64,000 nt of DNA from assembly GCF_009745975.1 (NCBI RefSeq), contig NZ_WHOL01000108.1:1-64000 (forward strand), written 5' to 3'. The position numbers and the translations under genes are program-made. Below, piece by piece: positions 43,641 to 52,669 of this stretch; positions within the stretch are counted from its first letter, which is position 1, and each line of letters opens with the position of its first letter. Source of the stretch: Actinokineospora pegani. GTDB lineage: Bacteria > Actinomycetota > Actinomycetes > Mycobacteriales > Pseudonocardiaceae. The notes under the pieces were generated by a model. That model was not told the origin of the DNA, searched no databases, and worked only from the letters and a program-made list of their open reading frames with translations.

Positions 43641-43760
43641 TCAGGTGAGGCGGACCGGCCGCGATCGGAGGCCGCGGGCCAGGGTGCTGTCCCGCCACAC
43701 CAGGTCGGCGGGCTCGGCGGCCATGGCCTAATCGGGGAAGCGGGCCGGCTCGCTGATGGC
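43641..43760 (-). pseudogene. Remnant of a P450 C-terminus with an in-frame stop
   Basis: On the minus strand this stretch translates as RFPD, stop (TAG, 43730-43728), AMAAEPADLVWRDSTLARGL, RSRPVRLT, stop. It lines up without gaps with the end of the neighbouring P450 (RFPA, LALAAPPEELGWRESTLVRGL, ERLPVRLR), with about half the residues identical. The heme-binding part is missing. It is a decayed duplicate lying upstream of the intact gene. Confidence 0.8.
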
Positions 43761-43792
43761 GGTGGTCGCCTGCGGGCGGGCATCGCTCGGGG

Positions 43793-46700
43793 CTAGGACA
43801 GGCACCCCGGGCCCAGGAGGGCCTTGAGGTCGCCCATCAGGGATGGCGAGGGGCTGACGCGGAGGGCGTCGTCGAGTTTGAGGAGGGTCTGGCGGTGGCC
43901 GTTGATCAGCTTGAGGTGGACCTCGGTGGTGCCGGGGTGCCCTGCCAGGACGTCCTTGAGCTGGGCGACCAGCGGCGGGGTGCACTTGGTGGCCGCCATG
44001 CTCAGGCGGAAGGGGGCGCCCGCGGCGTTGGACAGGTCCGGGACCGCCAGGTCGTTGGCGATGAGGGAGATGCGGTCGTCGCGCTTGGCCACCCGGGCCT
44101 TGACCAGGACGATGGCGTCCTCGAGGACGCCCATGCCGATCACGGCGTAGGTCTTGGGGAAGAAGAGGACCTCGATGCCGCCGGTGAGGTCCTCCAACTG
44201 GGCCGAGGCCCAGGGCTCGCCGTTGCGGTTCACCCGGCGGTTGACCGAGGCGAGGATGCCGCCGAGGACGACCTGGGCGCCGTCGGAGACGCTGCCCTCG
44301 AGGATGTGCGGGATGGAGGTGTCGGACTGGGCGGTGAGGATGTGCTCCACGCCGTTGAGCGGGTGGCCGGACACGTACAGGCCCAGCATCTCCCGCTCCA
44401 GGGCCAACTGGTGCTTGGACTCCCAGAACTCGTCGGGCACCCGGACATCGAATACGCCGGAGACGTCCTCGTCCCCGCCGCCCGCGCCGAACAGGTCGAA
44501 CTGGCCGACGGCCTCGGCCTTCTTCGTCTCCATGATCGCGTCGACGGCGTCGGTGTGGATCAGGAACAGGCCCTTGCGGGGGTGCTTGAGCGAGTCGAAC
44601 GCCCCAGCCTTGATCAGGGACTCCACGACCTTCTTGTTGCACGCCGTGGTGTCGACCTTGCGCAGGTAGTCGGAGAAGTCGACGAAGTCGCCCTTCTCGG
44701 TGCGCGCCTTGATGATCGAGTCGACCACGTTGGCGCCGACGTTGCGGATGGCGCCGAGGCCGAAGCGGATGTCCTGGCCGACCGGGGCGAAGTTCTTCTC
44801 CGACTCGTTGACGTCCGGCGGCAGGACGGTAATGCCCATCTTGCGGCACTCGGCCAGGTAGATGGCCGCCTTGTCCTTGTCGTCGCGGACCGAGGTCAGC
44901 AGCCCGGCCATGTACTCGGCGGGGTAGTTGGCCTTGAGGTAGGCCGTCCAGTACGACACCAGCCCGTACGCGGCCGAGTGCGCCTTGTTGAACGCGTAGT
45001 CGGCGAACGGGACGAGGATGTCCCACAGGGTCTTGATCGCGTCCTTGGGGTAGCCGTTGTTCTCCATGCCGCCGGAGAAGTTGACGAACTCCGCGTCCAG
45101 GACCTCTTTCTTCTTCTTGCCCATCGCCCGGCGCAGCAGGTCCGCCTGGCCGAGCGTGTAGCCCGCCAGCTTCTGAGCGATGGCCATGACCTGCTCCTGG
45201 TACACGATCAGGCCGTAGGTCGTGCCGAGGATCTCCTCCAGGCCCTCCGCCAGCGCGGGGTGGATGGGGGTGATCTCCTGCTGCTTGTTCTTGCGCAGCG
45301 CGTAGTTGGTGTGCGACTTGGCGCCCATCGGGCCGGGGCGGTAGAGCGCGCCGACCGCGGAGATGTCCTCGAAGTTGTCGGGGCGCATCAGGCGAAGCAG
45401 GTCGCGCATGGGTCCGCCGTCGAGCTGGAACACCCCGAGCGTGTCGCCGCGGGAGAGCAGTTCGTAGGTGGGCTTGTCGTCGAGGCCGAGGGTCTCCAGG
45501 TCGGGGACCGGCTTGCCGTTGGTCTCGATGTTGCGCAGCGCGTCGTCGATCACCGTGAGGTTGCGCAGGCCCAGGAAGTCCATCTTGAGCAGGCCGAGCG
45601 ACTCGCACGTCGGGTAGTCGAACTGGGTGATGATCGAGCCGTCCTGCGGCCGCTTCCACAGCGGGATGCTGTTCATCAGCGGCTCGGCCGAGAGGATGAC
45701 CGCGCAGGCGTGCACGCCCGCGTTGCGGATCAGGCCCTCGATGCCGCGGCCGGTGTCGATGATCTCCTTGACCTGCGGGTCGGAGTTGTAGAGCTCGCGG
45801 ATCTCGGTGGCCTCGGCGTAGCGCTTGTGCTGCGGGTCGAACAGGCCGTTGAGCGGGATGTCCTTGGCCATGACCGCGGGCGGGTAGGCCTTGGAGATGC
45901 GGTCGGCGATGGCGTAGCCGGGCTGGCCGTAGAGCACCCGGGCGGAGTCCTTGATCGCGGCCTTGGCCTTGATCGTGCCGAACGTGATGACCTGGGCGAC
46001 CTTGTCCGCACCCCACTTCTCGGTGGTGTAGCGGATGACGTCGCCGCGGCGGCGCTCGTCGAAGTCGATGTCGATGTCGGGTGGGCTGACCCGGTCGGGG
46101 TTGAGGAACCGCTCGAAGATCAGCCCGTGCGCCAGCGGGTCGAGGTCGGTGATGCCCATCGCGTAGGCGATCAGCGCCCCCGCGGCCGAGCCGCGGCCGG
46201 GGCCGACCCGGATGCCGTTGGACTTGGCCCAGCCGATCAGGTCGGCGACCACCAGGAAGTAGGCCGGGAAGCCCATCTGGGTGATGACGCCGATCTCGAA
46301 CTCGACCTGCTTGCTGTGCTCCTCGTCGACGCCGTCGGGGAACCGGCGGCGCATGCCCGCCCACACCTGCTCGCGGAAGTACTCGTCCTCGGTCTTGCCC
46401 TCGGGGATCGGGAACTTCGGCATCAGGTTGCGGACGGCGAACATGCCCTCCGGCTCGACCTTCTCGGCGACCAGCAGGGTGTTGCGGCAGCCCTCCTGCC
46501 ACGGGTCGGAGGAGTCGACCGCGCGCATCTCGTCCGGGGACTTGAGGTAGTAGCCGTCGCCGTCGAACTTGAACCGGGTCGGGTCCTGCAGGGTCTTGCC
46601 GGTCTGCACGCACAGCAGCGCGTCGTGGGCGGTGCTGTCGTCCTTGTAGGTGTAGTGCGAGTCGTTGGTGACCACGAACGGGATGTCGAGCTTGCGGGCG

Positions 46701-47332
46701 ATCTCGACCAGGCCGCCGCGGACCCGGTTCTCGATCTCGAGGCCGTGGTCCATCAGCTCGACGAAGAAGTTGTCCTTGCCGTAGATGTCGCGCCAGTCGG
46801 CTGCGGCCTGCAGCGCCTCGGCGGGCTGGCCGAGCCGCAACCGGGTCTGCACCTCGCCGGACGGGCAGCCGGTGGTGGCCATCAGGCCGTCGGACAGCTC
46901 GGAGATCAGCTCCCGGTCCATCCGCGGCCACTTGCCGAGCTGGCCCTCCATCGAGGCCCGGCTCGACAGCCGCATCAGGTTGCCCAGGCCCGCCGCGTTC
47001 TTCGCCCAGATCGTCTGGTGGGTGTAGGCGCCGCTGCCGGACACGTCGTCGGACTTCTGGCCGGGGTCGCCCCAGCGGACCCGGTCCTTGGTGTGGCGCG
47101 AGGCGGGCGCGACGTAGGCCTCGATGCCCAGGATCGGCTTGATCCCGGCCTTGGTGGCCTGCTGGTGGAAGTCGTAGATGCCGTTGGTGTGGCCGTGGTC
47201 GGTGATGGCCACCGAGGTCATCCCGAGCCGCTCGCACTCGGCGAACATGTCCTTGAGCTTGGCCGCTCCGTCGAGCATCGAGTACTCGGTGTGCACATGC
47301 AGATGAGCGAAGGAGTCGGCCACGTCGAACAC
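43793..47332 (-). CDS. dnaE: DNA polymerase III alpha subunit
   Basis: About 1179 aa from GTG 47332 (GTG 47323 three codons in is an alternative). The replicative polymerase. PHP domain at the N-terminus ([19 protein letters not shown]), palm with the catalytic aspartates in [26 protein letters not shown], and the finger/thumb parts [21 protein letters not shown]. The C-terminal OB domain ([13 protein letters not shown]) and tau/beta-binding end follow. It stands as a single unit, divergent from the kinase-like gene. No error-prone ImuB-linked dnaE2 signals are present. Confidence 0.97.
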   Translation of the reverse strand: MFDVADSFAHLHVHTEYSMLDGAAKLKDMFAECERLGMTSVAITDHGHTNGIYDFHQQATKAGIKPILGIEAYVAPASRHTKDRVRWGDPGQKSDDVSGSGAYTHQTIWAKNAAGLGNLMRLSSRASMEGQLGKWPRMDRELISELSDGLMATTGCPSGEVQTRLRLGQPAEALQAAADWRDIYGKDNFFVELMDHGLEIENRVRGGLVEIARKLDIPFVVTNDSHYTYKDDSTAHDALLCVQTGKTLQDPTRFKFDGDGYYLKSPDEMRAVDSSDPWQEGCRNTLLVAEKVEPEGMFAVRNLMPKFPIPEGKTEDEYFREQVWAGMRRRFPDGVDEEHSKQVEFEIGVITQMGFPAYFLVVADLIGWAKSNGIRVGPGRGSAAGALIAYAMGITDLDPLAHGLIFERFLNPDRVSPPDIDIDFDERRRGDVIRYTTEKWGADKVAQVITFGTIKAKAAIKDSARVLYGQPGYAIADRISKAYPPAVMAKDIPLNGLFDPQHKRYAEATEIRELYNSDPQVKEIIDTGRGIEGLIRNAGVHACAVILSAEPLMNSIPLWKRPQDGSIITQFDYPTCESLGLLKMDFLGLRNLTVIDDALRNIETNGKPVPDLETLGLDDKPTYELLSRGDTLGVFQLDGGPMRDLLRLMRPDNFEDISAVGALYRPGPMGAKSHTNYALRKNKQQEITPIHPALAEGLEEILGTTYGLIVYQEQVMAIAQKLAGYTLGQADLLRRAMGKKKKEVLDAEFVNFSGGMENNGYPKDAIKTLWDILVPFADYAFNKAHSAAYGLVSYWTAYLKANYPAEYMAGLLTSVRDDKDKAAIYLAECRKMGITVLPPDVNESEKNFAPVGQDIRFGLGAIRNVGANVVDSIIKARTEKGDFVDFSDYLRKVDTTACNKKVVESLIKAGAFDSLKHPRKGLFLIHTDAVDAIMETKKAEAVGQFDLFGAGGGDEDVSGVFDVRVPDEFWESKHQLALEREMLGLYVSGHPLNGVEHILTAQSDTSIPHILEGSVSDGAQVVLGGILASVNRRVNRNGEPWASAQLEDLTGGIEVLFFPKTYAVIGMGVLEDAIVLVKARVAKRDDRISLIANDLAVPDLSNAAGAPFRLSMAATKCTPPLVAQLKDVLAGHPGTTEVHLKLINGHRQTLLKLDDALRVSPSPSLMGDLKALLGPGCLS

Positions 47333-47427
47333 CCTAGCGATGGCGGCGGGCGGCGCGCGGCATTGGGGCCGCGCGTGTCCCCGCCGGTCGCCACTTCCCT
47401 TGTATTTTCCGGAAAGCTGATAGGAAC

Positions 47428-48075
47428 ATGCGCATGAGATTCCGCCCCGTGCGCCCCGAGGCACTGGTCACCGAACTGGTCGAGCGGGTCGCCGCGCGTG
47501 ACCGCGCGGGGTGGACCAGGGTGCTCGTGGACGGGGCGGGGCCCGCCCGGCCGGACGCGCTCGCCGACGCCGCGGTCGACCCGCTGAGGGTCCTGGGGCG
47601 GGAGGTGCTCAGGGTGCGCGCGGGGGACTTCCTGCGCCCGGCGTCGCTGCGCTTCGAGCACGGCAAGCGCGACCCGGACGCGCGCCGCGACCGGTGGCTC
47701 GACGCGGCCGCGCTGCGCCGCGAGGTCCTCGACCCGCTCGGCCCCGGCGGGTCCGGCCGGGCGCTGCCCGCGCTGTGGGACGCCGCGACCGACCGGGCCA
47801 CCCGCGCCGGGTACGTGGGGCTGCCCGCCGGGGGTGTCGTGCTGGTCGACGGGGAGTTCCTGCTCGGCCGGGGCCTGCCGCACGAGCTGTCCGCGCACCT
47901 GTGGCTGTCCCCCGGCGCGCTGGCGAGGGGGCTGCCCGCGGACGAGCACTGGGCGCTGCCCGCCTTCGCCGACTACGACCGCGAGGTCGACCCGCTGCGC
48001 GCCGCCGACCTCGGCGTGCGCGGGGACGACCCGCGCCACCCCGCCGTGCTGGAGCCCGCGGGGCGGCCTGGGTGA
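47428..48075 (+). CDS. Uridine-kinase-like protein lacking a Walker A motif
   Basis: 215 aa. The overall pattern ([82 protein letters not shown]) is that of the actinobacterial uridine kinase/P-loop group. However, where the P-loop GxxxxGKS/T should lie the sequence is [16 protein letters not shown], without Lys. It may be a non-catalytic relative or use a variant loop. ATG 47428 is used; ATG 47434 has a better spaced AGGAA. It diverges from dnaE. Low certainty about function. Confidence 0.7.
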   Translation: MRMRFRPVRPEALVTELVERVAARDRAGWTRVLVDGAGPARPDALADAAVDPLRVLGREVLRVRAGDFLRPASLRFEHGKRDPDARRDRWLDAAALRREVLDPLGPGGSGRALPALWDAATDRATRAGYVGLPAGGVVLVDGEFLLGRGLPHELSAHLWLSPGALARGLPADEHWALPAFADYDREVDPLRAADLGVRGDDPRHPAVLEPAGRPG

Positions 48076-48136
48076 TCTTGGCCCGTGTCGCGGCGTGGCG
48101 GCGCGGGCGGGTGGTCGACCGGGTAGCGTGCCCACC

Positions 48137-49141
48137 GTGGTCGATCCAGTTGACGCGCGCCTGCTCGCCATGGTGGCCGAGATGGGCAGGGCGGCGGTGC
48201 ACGAGGTCGCCGCGCGCCTGGGCATGGACCCGCGCGAGGCGGCCTCGCGGCTCGTCGCGCTGTCCGGGTCCGGCCTGCCGCTGCTCGTGGGCGTGGAGTG
48301 CGACCAGAACGGCCTGCGCGCGGCGTTGGCCAGGCAGCAGAACCAGCAGCCGGGGTACGGCGCGCCCAGCCAGTACCAGCAGCCCTACCCGCAGCAGTAC
48401 CAGCAGCCCGGCCACCCGGGCCAGCACAGCGGCCCGTACCAGGTCAACCCGCCGAGCCAGCCGTTCCAGGCCCCGCTCGGCCCGCCCAGCCAGCCCTTCG
48501 CCGCGCAGCCGCAGCACTCCGGCCCGGTGAACGTCGGCCTGGCCCAGGGTGTGACGCAGAACTTCCAGCAGAACCCGCCCAGCCAGCCGTTCCCGGCGGC
48601 GGGCGAGCCGATGAGCACCTGGGGCCCGCCGCAGGTGGCGTCCTGGGCCAGGGGCGACCAGCCGCCCGCCCCGATGGGCTCGGTGGACCGCACGCAGCCG
48701 ACCACCCGCACGACGGCCAGCCGCAAGGGCGCCGTCGGCGACGCCCTCGAGACCTCGGGCCTGGAGGGCGAGCGCCTGTCGGTCCGCCTGGTCGAGGTCG
48801 TGGACCCGGCCGACTACCTGTTCACCGCCGCCGGGTACCGCCTGCGCGAGGGCGAGCGCTCGGTGGTCGTGCACACCGAGCTGACCAACCGCGGCTCGAT
48901 CCCGTTCGGCACCCTGCCCGACCTGTACCTGGAGCTGGTCACCCCGGAGGGCGAGACGGTGGGCAAGGCCCCGGTCTCGCTGTCGTCCCGGCCGCCGCAC
49001 CGCATCGGTGTCGCGCCCGGCGAGACGGCGGGCGGGCACACCGTGTACGTCGTGCCCGAGGAGCTGGCGGTCACCTCGGTCCGCTGGACCCCGCGGCCCG
49101 ACGAGGAGGACTTGGCCCTGAACTGGACCGTCGAGAACTAG
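48137..49141 (+). CDS. AsnC-type HTH protein with Gln/Pro-rich linker and C-terminal beta domain
   Basis: 334 aa. Residues about 1-55 (VDPVDARLLAMVAEMGRAAVHEVAARLGMDPREAASRLVAL) are an Lrp/AsnC-like winged-helix start. About 60-195 is a linker of Gln, Pro, Tyr and Ser with repeats such as PPSQPF (three copies) and YQQP. About 210-334 is a beta-rich domain (RLSVRLVEVVDPADYLFTAAGYRL, VVHTELTNRGSIPFGTLPDLYLEL), like a DUF4352/telokin-type extracellular domain but with no signal peptide or membrane segment. Function unknown. GTG 48137 is used. Confidence 0.72.
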   Translation: MVDPVDARLLAMVAEMGRAAVHEVAARLGMDPREAASRLVALSGSGLPLLVGVECDQNGLRAALARQQNQQPGYGAPSQYQQPYPQQYQQPGHPGQHSGPYQVNPPSQPFQAPLGPPSQPFAAQPQHSGPVNVGLAQGVTQNFQQNPPSQPFPAAGEPMSTWGPPQVASWARGDQPPAPMGSVDRTQPTTRTTASRKGAVGDALETSGLEGERLSVRLVEVVDPADYLFTAAGYRLREGERSVVVHTELTNRGSIPFGTLPDLYLELVTPEGETVGKAPVSLSSRPPHRIGVAPGETAGGHTVYVVPEELAVTSVRWTPRPDEEDLALNWTVEN

Positions 49142-49150
49142 GGCGGGACC

Positions 49151-49417
49151 CTAGCCGCGGTTGAAGAGGCGGGCGAGGAAGCCCTTCTTCGGCTCGTCCG
49201 CGCGCTGCACCGGGATCGGCGCGGTCGGCGGCTCTGTCGCCGCCGGGGGCTGCTTCGCCGTCAAGGGCTGCGTCGCCGGGGGCTGCTGCACCGGGATGCG
49301 GCCCGTGTCCGCGTCCGGCGCGGCGGTGGGGGCCGCGGGCTGCTCGTCGGGGGCGCCGATCACTCCGTCGACGATGAGGTCGCCGGTGAAGTTGTCGGTG
49401 TCGCGGGGGGTGGTCAT
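49151..49417 (-). CDS. Small proline-rich protein of unknown function
   Basis: 88 aa, low complexity, rich in Pro, Ala, Thr and Gln; IPVQ occurs twice and the C-terminus is basic (KKGFLARLFNRG). Ribosome site GGAGGCCGCC before ATG 49417. There is no membrane segment. It is convergent with the HTH protein (9 bp between ends). The closing amphipathic KKGFLARLF could bind membrane or a partner. Confidence 0.6.
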   Translation of the reverse strand: MTTPRDTDNFTGDLIVDGVIGAPDEQPAAPTAAPDADTGRIPVQQPPATQPLTAKQPPAATEPPTAPIPVQRADEPKKGFLARLFNRG

Positions 49418-49511
49418 GGCGGCCTCCGTGGGTCGCTCGGCCCGGTCTCGTGGTCCTCACGGTAACCGGTGACCGGGCCTCGCGACACCCAGAACACCCA
49501 GGACACGCGGG

Positions 49512-50441
49512 TCAGTAGTCGTCGGCGAGGACGGCGAGGGCGCCCGCGAGGTCGGCGGGGTAGTCGCTGGTGAACTCGACCCACTGGCCGTCGGCGGGGT
49601 GGTGGAATCCCAGGGTGCGGGCGTGCAGCCACTGCCTGGACAGGCCCAGGCGCTTGGCCAGGGTGGGGTCGGAGCCGTAGGTGAGGTCGCCGACGCAGGG
49701 GTGGCGCAGGGCGCTGAAGTGCACGCGGATCTGGTGGGTGCGGCCGGTCTCCAGCTTGACGTCGAGCAGCGACGCCGCGCGGAACGCCTCGATGGTGGAG
49801 TAGTGGGTGATGCTGGGCTTGCCGCCCGCGACCACCGCCCACCGGTAGTCGTGGCGGGGGTGGCGGTCGATGGGGGCGTCGATGGTGCCCTCGCTCGGGT
49901 CCGGGTGGCCCTGGACCAGGGCGTGGTAGCGCTTCTCGACCGTGCGCTCCTTGAACGCCCGCTTGAGCGCGGTGTAGGCGTGTTCGCTCTTGGCCACGAC
50001 CATGACCCCGGTGGTGCCGACGTCGAGGCGGTGCACGACGCCCTGGCGCTCGGCGGCGCCGGAGGTGGAGATGCGCAGGCCCGCGGCGGCGAGGCCGCCG
50101 ATGACCGTCGGCCCGCTCCAGCCGGGGCTGGGGTGGGCGGCCACGCCGATGGGCTTGTCGACCACCACGACGTCGTCGTCCTGGTGGATGACCTCCAGGC
50201 CCTCGACGGCGATGGCCTTGACCTCGACCGGGCGCTCCGGTTGCGGGAGGGCGACCTCCAGCCAGGCGCCCGCGACCAGCCGGTCGGACTTGCCCGCCGG
50301 GCGGCCGTCGACCAGGACGTCGCCGGACTCGGCGAGGGTGGCCACGACGGTGCGCGACAGGCCGAGCAGCTTGGACAGGCCTGCGTCGACGCGCATGCCG
50401 TCGAGGCCGTCGGGCACGGGGAGCGTGCGCAGGTCACTCAC
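49512..50441 (-). CDS. rluD: Ribosomal large subunit pseudouridine synthase D type
   Basis: 309 aa. S4-like N-terminal RNA-binding domain ([27 protein letters not shown]), then the RluA catalytic domain: the catalytic Asp in [44 protein letters not shown] and [10 protein letters not shown]. It makes pseudouridines in 23S helix 69. The GTG start overlaps the lspA stop by 8 bp, so lspA-rluD is one transcript. Confidence 0.96.
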   Translation of the reverse strand: MSDLRTLPVPDGLDGMRVDAGLSKLLGLSRTVVATLAESGDVLVDGRPAGKSDRLVAGAWLEVALPQPERPVEVKAIAVEGLEVIHQDDDVVVVDKPIGVAAHPSPGWSGPTVIGGLAAAGLRISTSGAAERQGVVHRLDVGTTGVMVVAKSEHAYTALKRAFKERTVEKRYHALVQGHPDPSEGTIDAPIDRHPRHDYRWAVVAGGKPSITHYSTIEAFRAASLLDVKLETGRTHQIRVHFSALRHPCVGDLTYGSDPTLAKRLGLSRQWLHARTLGFHHPADGQWVEFTSDYPADLAGALAVLADDY

Positions 50442-51081
50442 CGGCGGTCTCCTCGGATTTCACAGGCTTCTCACCCTTGGGCTTCTTCGGTTCCTTCTTG
50501 ATGATGGACCCGTCGAACTCGCGGCCGCGCAGGGCCAGCAGGACGATCAGCACGCCGCCCACGCTGATGCCGGAGTCGGCGACGTTGAACACCGCGAAGT
50601 ACTCCCCGTTCGGCCCGAACAGGGAGACGAAGTCGACGACGTGGCCCACGAACGGGCCGGGGGCGCGGAACAGCCGGTCGGTCAGGTTGCCCAGCGCGCC
50701 CGCGAGGACCAAGCCGAGGCCCAGCGCCCAGCCGACCGAACGCAGCTTGGGCATGATCCAGACGATCGCCACGACGACGCCGATCGCGACCAGGGTCAGC
50801 AACCAGGTCATCCCGCTGGCCATGGAGAACGCGGCGCCGGAGTTGCGGATCAGGTCGAGGTAGACCACGCCGCCGAGGATGCGCACCGGAGGCTCGCCCT
50901 CGAGGTTGGCGGTGACCAGGATCTTGGTGACCAGGTCCAGCGCGTACACGAGGAACGCCGTGACCAGCAACAACACCGCCCGCCGCGGGGGCAGCGGCGC
51001 CGGGTTCGGCGTCACCTGCCCGACTCCTGGCTCATCCGTCACACCATCGTGCTCACCACTGCTCACCGCACCATTGTCCAC
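50434..51081 (-). CDS. lspA: Lipoprotein signal peptidase (signal peptidase II)
   Basis: It cleaves prolipoproteins after Lgt acts. About 215 aa with a four-helix core. The active-site aspartates are in [10 protein letters not shown] and [27 protein letters not shown] is a typical match. The N-terminal 30 residues and the basic C-terminal tail ([17 protein letters not shown]) are extensions common in actinobacteria. The start is uncertain (GTG 51081, 51066 or 51042). lspA and lgt share this window but are far apart. Confidence 0.96.
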   Translation of the reverse strand: MDNGAVSSGEHDGVTDEPGVGQVTPNPAPLPPRRAVLLLVTAFLVYALDLVTKILVTANLEGEPPVRILGGVVYLDLIRNSGAAFSMASGMTWLLTLVAIGVVVAIVWIMPKLRSVGWALGLGLVLAGALGNLTDRLFRAPGPFVGHVVDFVSLFGPNGEYFAVFNVADSGISVGGVLIVLLALRGREFDGSIIKKEPKKPKGEKPVKSEETAGE

Positions 51082-51100
51082 GGTGGCCGCGCGGCCCCTC

Positions 51101-52456
51101 TCAGCGCACCTCGCGCACGAACGGGGGCAGCGGGCGCGGGTCGTCGACGGGGGCCCAGCGTCCGTCGACGAGGTGGTACTCGGCCGCGGGCCCGTCGGCG
51201 ACCAGCGAGCGCAGCGCGGAGACCAGCCGGTCGACGTGCTCGGCGGTGGTGGCCAGGCCGATGCTGGCCCGCACGGCCCGCTTCTCGTGGCCGCCCGCGC
51301 GGCGCAGCAGCCGCTCGGTGGCGATGTGCGCGCAGAACAGCCCGTCGCGCACGCCGATGCCGTGCTCGGCGGACAGGGCGGCGGCGATGAGGCCCGAGTC
51401 GAGCCCGTCGACGGTGAAGCTGACGACGCCCACCCGGTCGGCGCCGAACAGGTCGAGCGGGCGCAGGCCGGGGACGGTGGCCAGGCCCGCGCGCAACCTG
51501 CTCAGCAGGACCCGCTCGTGCTCGACCACCGCGTCCCAGCCGTGGCGGGTGATGGTCTCGCAGGCCACGGCCAGCGCGTGCGGGCCGACGACGTTGGGCG
51601 ACCCGGCCTCGTGCCGCTCCACACCGGGCGACCAGCTGACAGCGAGCCGGTCGCCGCGGTCGGTGACCGACGCCGTCGCTCCCCCGCCCGCCAGGTAGGG
51701 CTCGGCGGCGCGCAGCCAGTCGGCCCGGCCGATCAGCGCGCCCGCGCCGAACGGGGCGTAGAGCTTGTGCCCGGACAGCGCGACCCAGTCGACGTCGAGC
51801 GCGCCGATGTCGACCGGGCGGTGCGGGGCGAGCTGCGCGGCGTCGAGGACGGTCCGGGCGCCGTGGCGGCGGGCGACCGCGGCCAGCTCGGCGACCGGCC
51901 AGAGCTCGCCGGTGACGTTGGAGGCGGCGGTGAGCACGACCAGGCGCGGCCCGGCAGCGCACTCGGCGAGCGCGTTGTCCAGCGCGCGCACGGCCCCGTC
52001 CGCGTCGGCGGGGGTGCGCAGCCTGCGCACCCGCGGCCCGCGCCAGGGCAGCAGTGCGGCGTGGTGCTCGGTGTCGAACAGCACCACGGAGGTTCCCCCG
52101 GGCACCGCCCGCGCCAGCAGGTTGAGGCTGTCGGTGGTGTTGCGGGTGAACACGACCGCGTCGGTGCGGTGGGCGCCGACGAACCGGCGCAGCACCTCGC
52201 GGGACTGCTCCAGCACGCGGGTGCTGACCTGGGAGGCGAAGCCCGCGCCCCGGTGCACGCTGGCGTACCAGGGCAGCAGCTCGTCCACGGCGTCGCGCAC
52301 CGCCTCCAGGCAGGGCGCGCTGGCGGCGTGGTCGAGGTTGGCGTACGGCACGCGGGTGCCGTCCACCAGCGGGACCACCAGCCGCGAGCCGACGACCGGC
52401 GGCACGGCGGGGACCGCCTCGGCGGCGCGGGTGGGGCTGGGGATCGCGAGCGTCAT
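51101..52456 (-). CDS. Class V aminotransferase (cysteine desulfurase-like), SAM-IV riboswitch controlled
   Basis: 451 aa, PLP fold. ANLDHAASAP, FTRNTTDSLNLLARAV, DTEHHAALLPW, LTAASNVTGELWPV, VLDAAQLAPHRPVD and the PLP lysine in LSGHKLYAPFGAGAL. The GLFCAHIATERLL part may hold the sulfur-carrying cysteine. It could supply persulfide sulfur for methionine or Fe-S metabolism; the upstream SAM-IV riboswitch supports a role in sulfur amino acid metabolism. A GGAGG site is 5 bp before ATG 52456. It stands alone. Confidence 0.9.
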   Translation of the reverse strand: MTLAIPSPTRAAEAVPAVPPVVGSRLVVPLVDGTRVPYANLDHAASAPCLEAVRDAVDELLPWYASVHRGAGFASQVSTRVLEQSREVLRRFVGAHRTDAVVFTRNTTDSLNLLARAVPGGTSVVLFDTEHHAALLPWRGPRVRRLRTPADADGAVRALDNALAECAAGPRLVVLTAASNVTGELWPVAELAAVARRHGARTVLDAAQLAPHRPVDIGALDVDWVALSGHKLYAPFGAGALIGRADWLRAAEPYLAGGGATASVTDRGDRLAVSWSPGVERHEAGSPNVVGPHALAVACETITRHGWDAVVEHERVLLSRLRAGLATVPGLRPLDLFGADRVGVVSFTVDGLDSGLIAAALSAEHGIGVRDGLFCAHIATERLLRRAGGHEKRAVRASIGLATTAEHVDRLVSALRSLVADGPAAEYHLVDGRWAPVDDPRPLPPFVREVR

Positions 52457-52461
52457 GTCTG

Positions 52462-52495
52462 CCTCCGGGTCCTGGGGACCCGGTGCGACGGGTCC
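52462..52495 (-). promoter_or_regulatory. Expression platform: Shine-Dalgarno-masking hairpin with competing arm
   Basis: On the minus strand, arm A GGACCCG (52495-52489), arm B CCGGGTCC (52483-52476) and arm C GGACCCGG (52472-52465) can pair A-B or B-C. C contains the first two G of the GGAGG ribosome site (52466-52462). When A is held by the aptamer's GGTCC (52528-52524), B-C should hide the site. Confidence 0.7.
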
Positions 52496-52608
52496 GCGCT
52501 TGCCCCGCCCGCACCGCGCGGGGGGACCTGGTCTTCACCCGGGGCACCCCACCGCGGAGGAGGGTTGCCGCCCAGCGAGCCGGGGCTTGGCGCTGGGACT
52601 CATGACCT
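52489..52608 (-). ncRNA. SAM-IV riboswitch aptamer
   Basis: On the minus strand the conserved start GGTCATGAG, then CAGCGCCAAGCCCCGGCTCGC, CGGCAACCCTCC, CGCGGTGGGGTGCCCCGGGTGA and AGACCAGGTCC can be read in order (given in parts). P1 closes GGTC with GACC. The extra 3' stem after P1 (GGTCC with GGACC) distinguishes SAM-IV from SAM-I. The last base lies about 33 bp before the gene start. Confidence 0.9.
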
Positions 52609-52669
52609 TTCGTGCTCGACGATAACCCCAACCCGGGTGGACCGGTAGCCCGGGCCACCCGGATGAGAC

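Noticed and set aside
43895-47437. A 1180-codon open frame opposite dnaE
   Set aside because: It has low complexity, no motifs, no ribosome site and lies wholly antisense to a clearly recognised polymerase gene.
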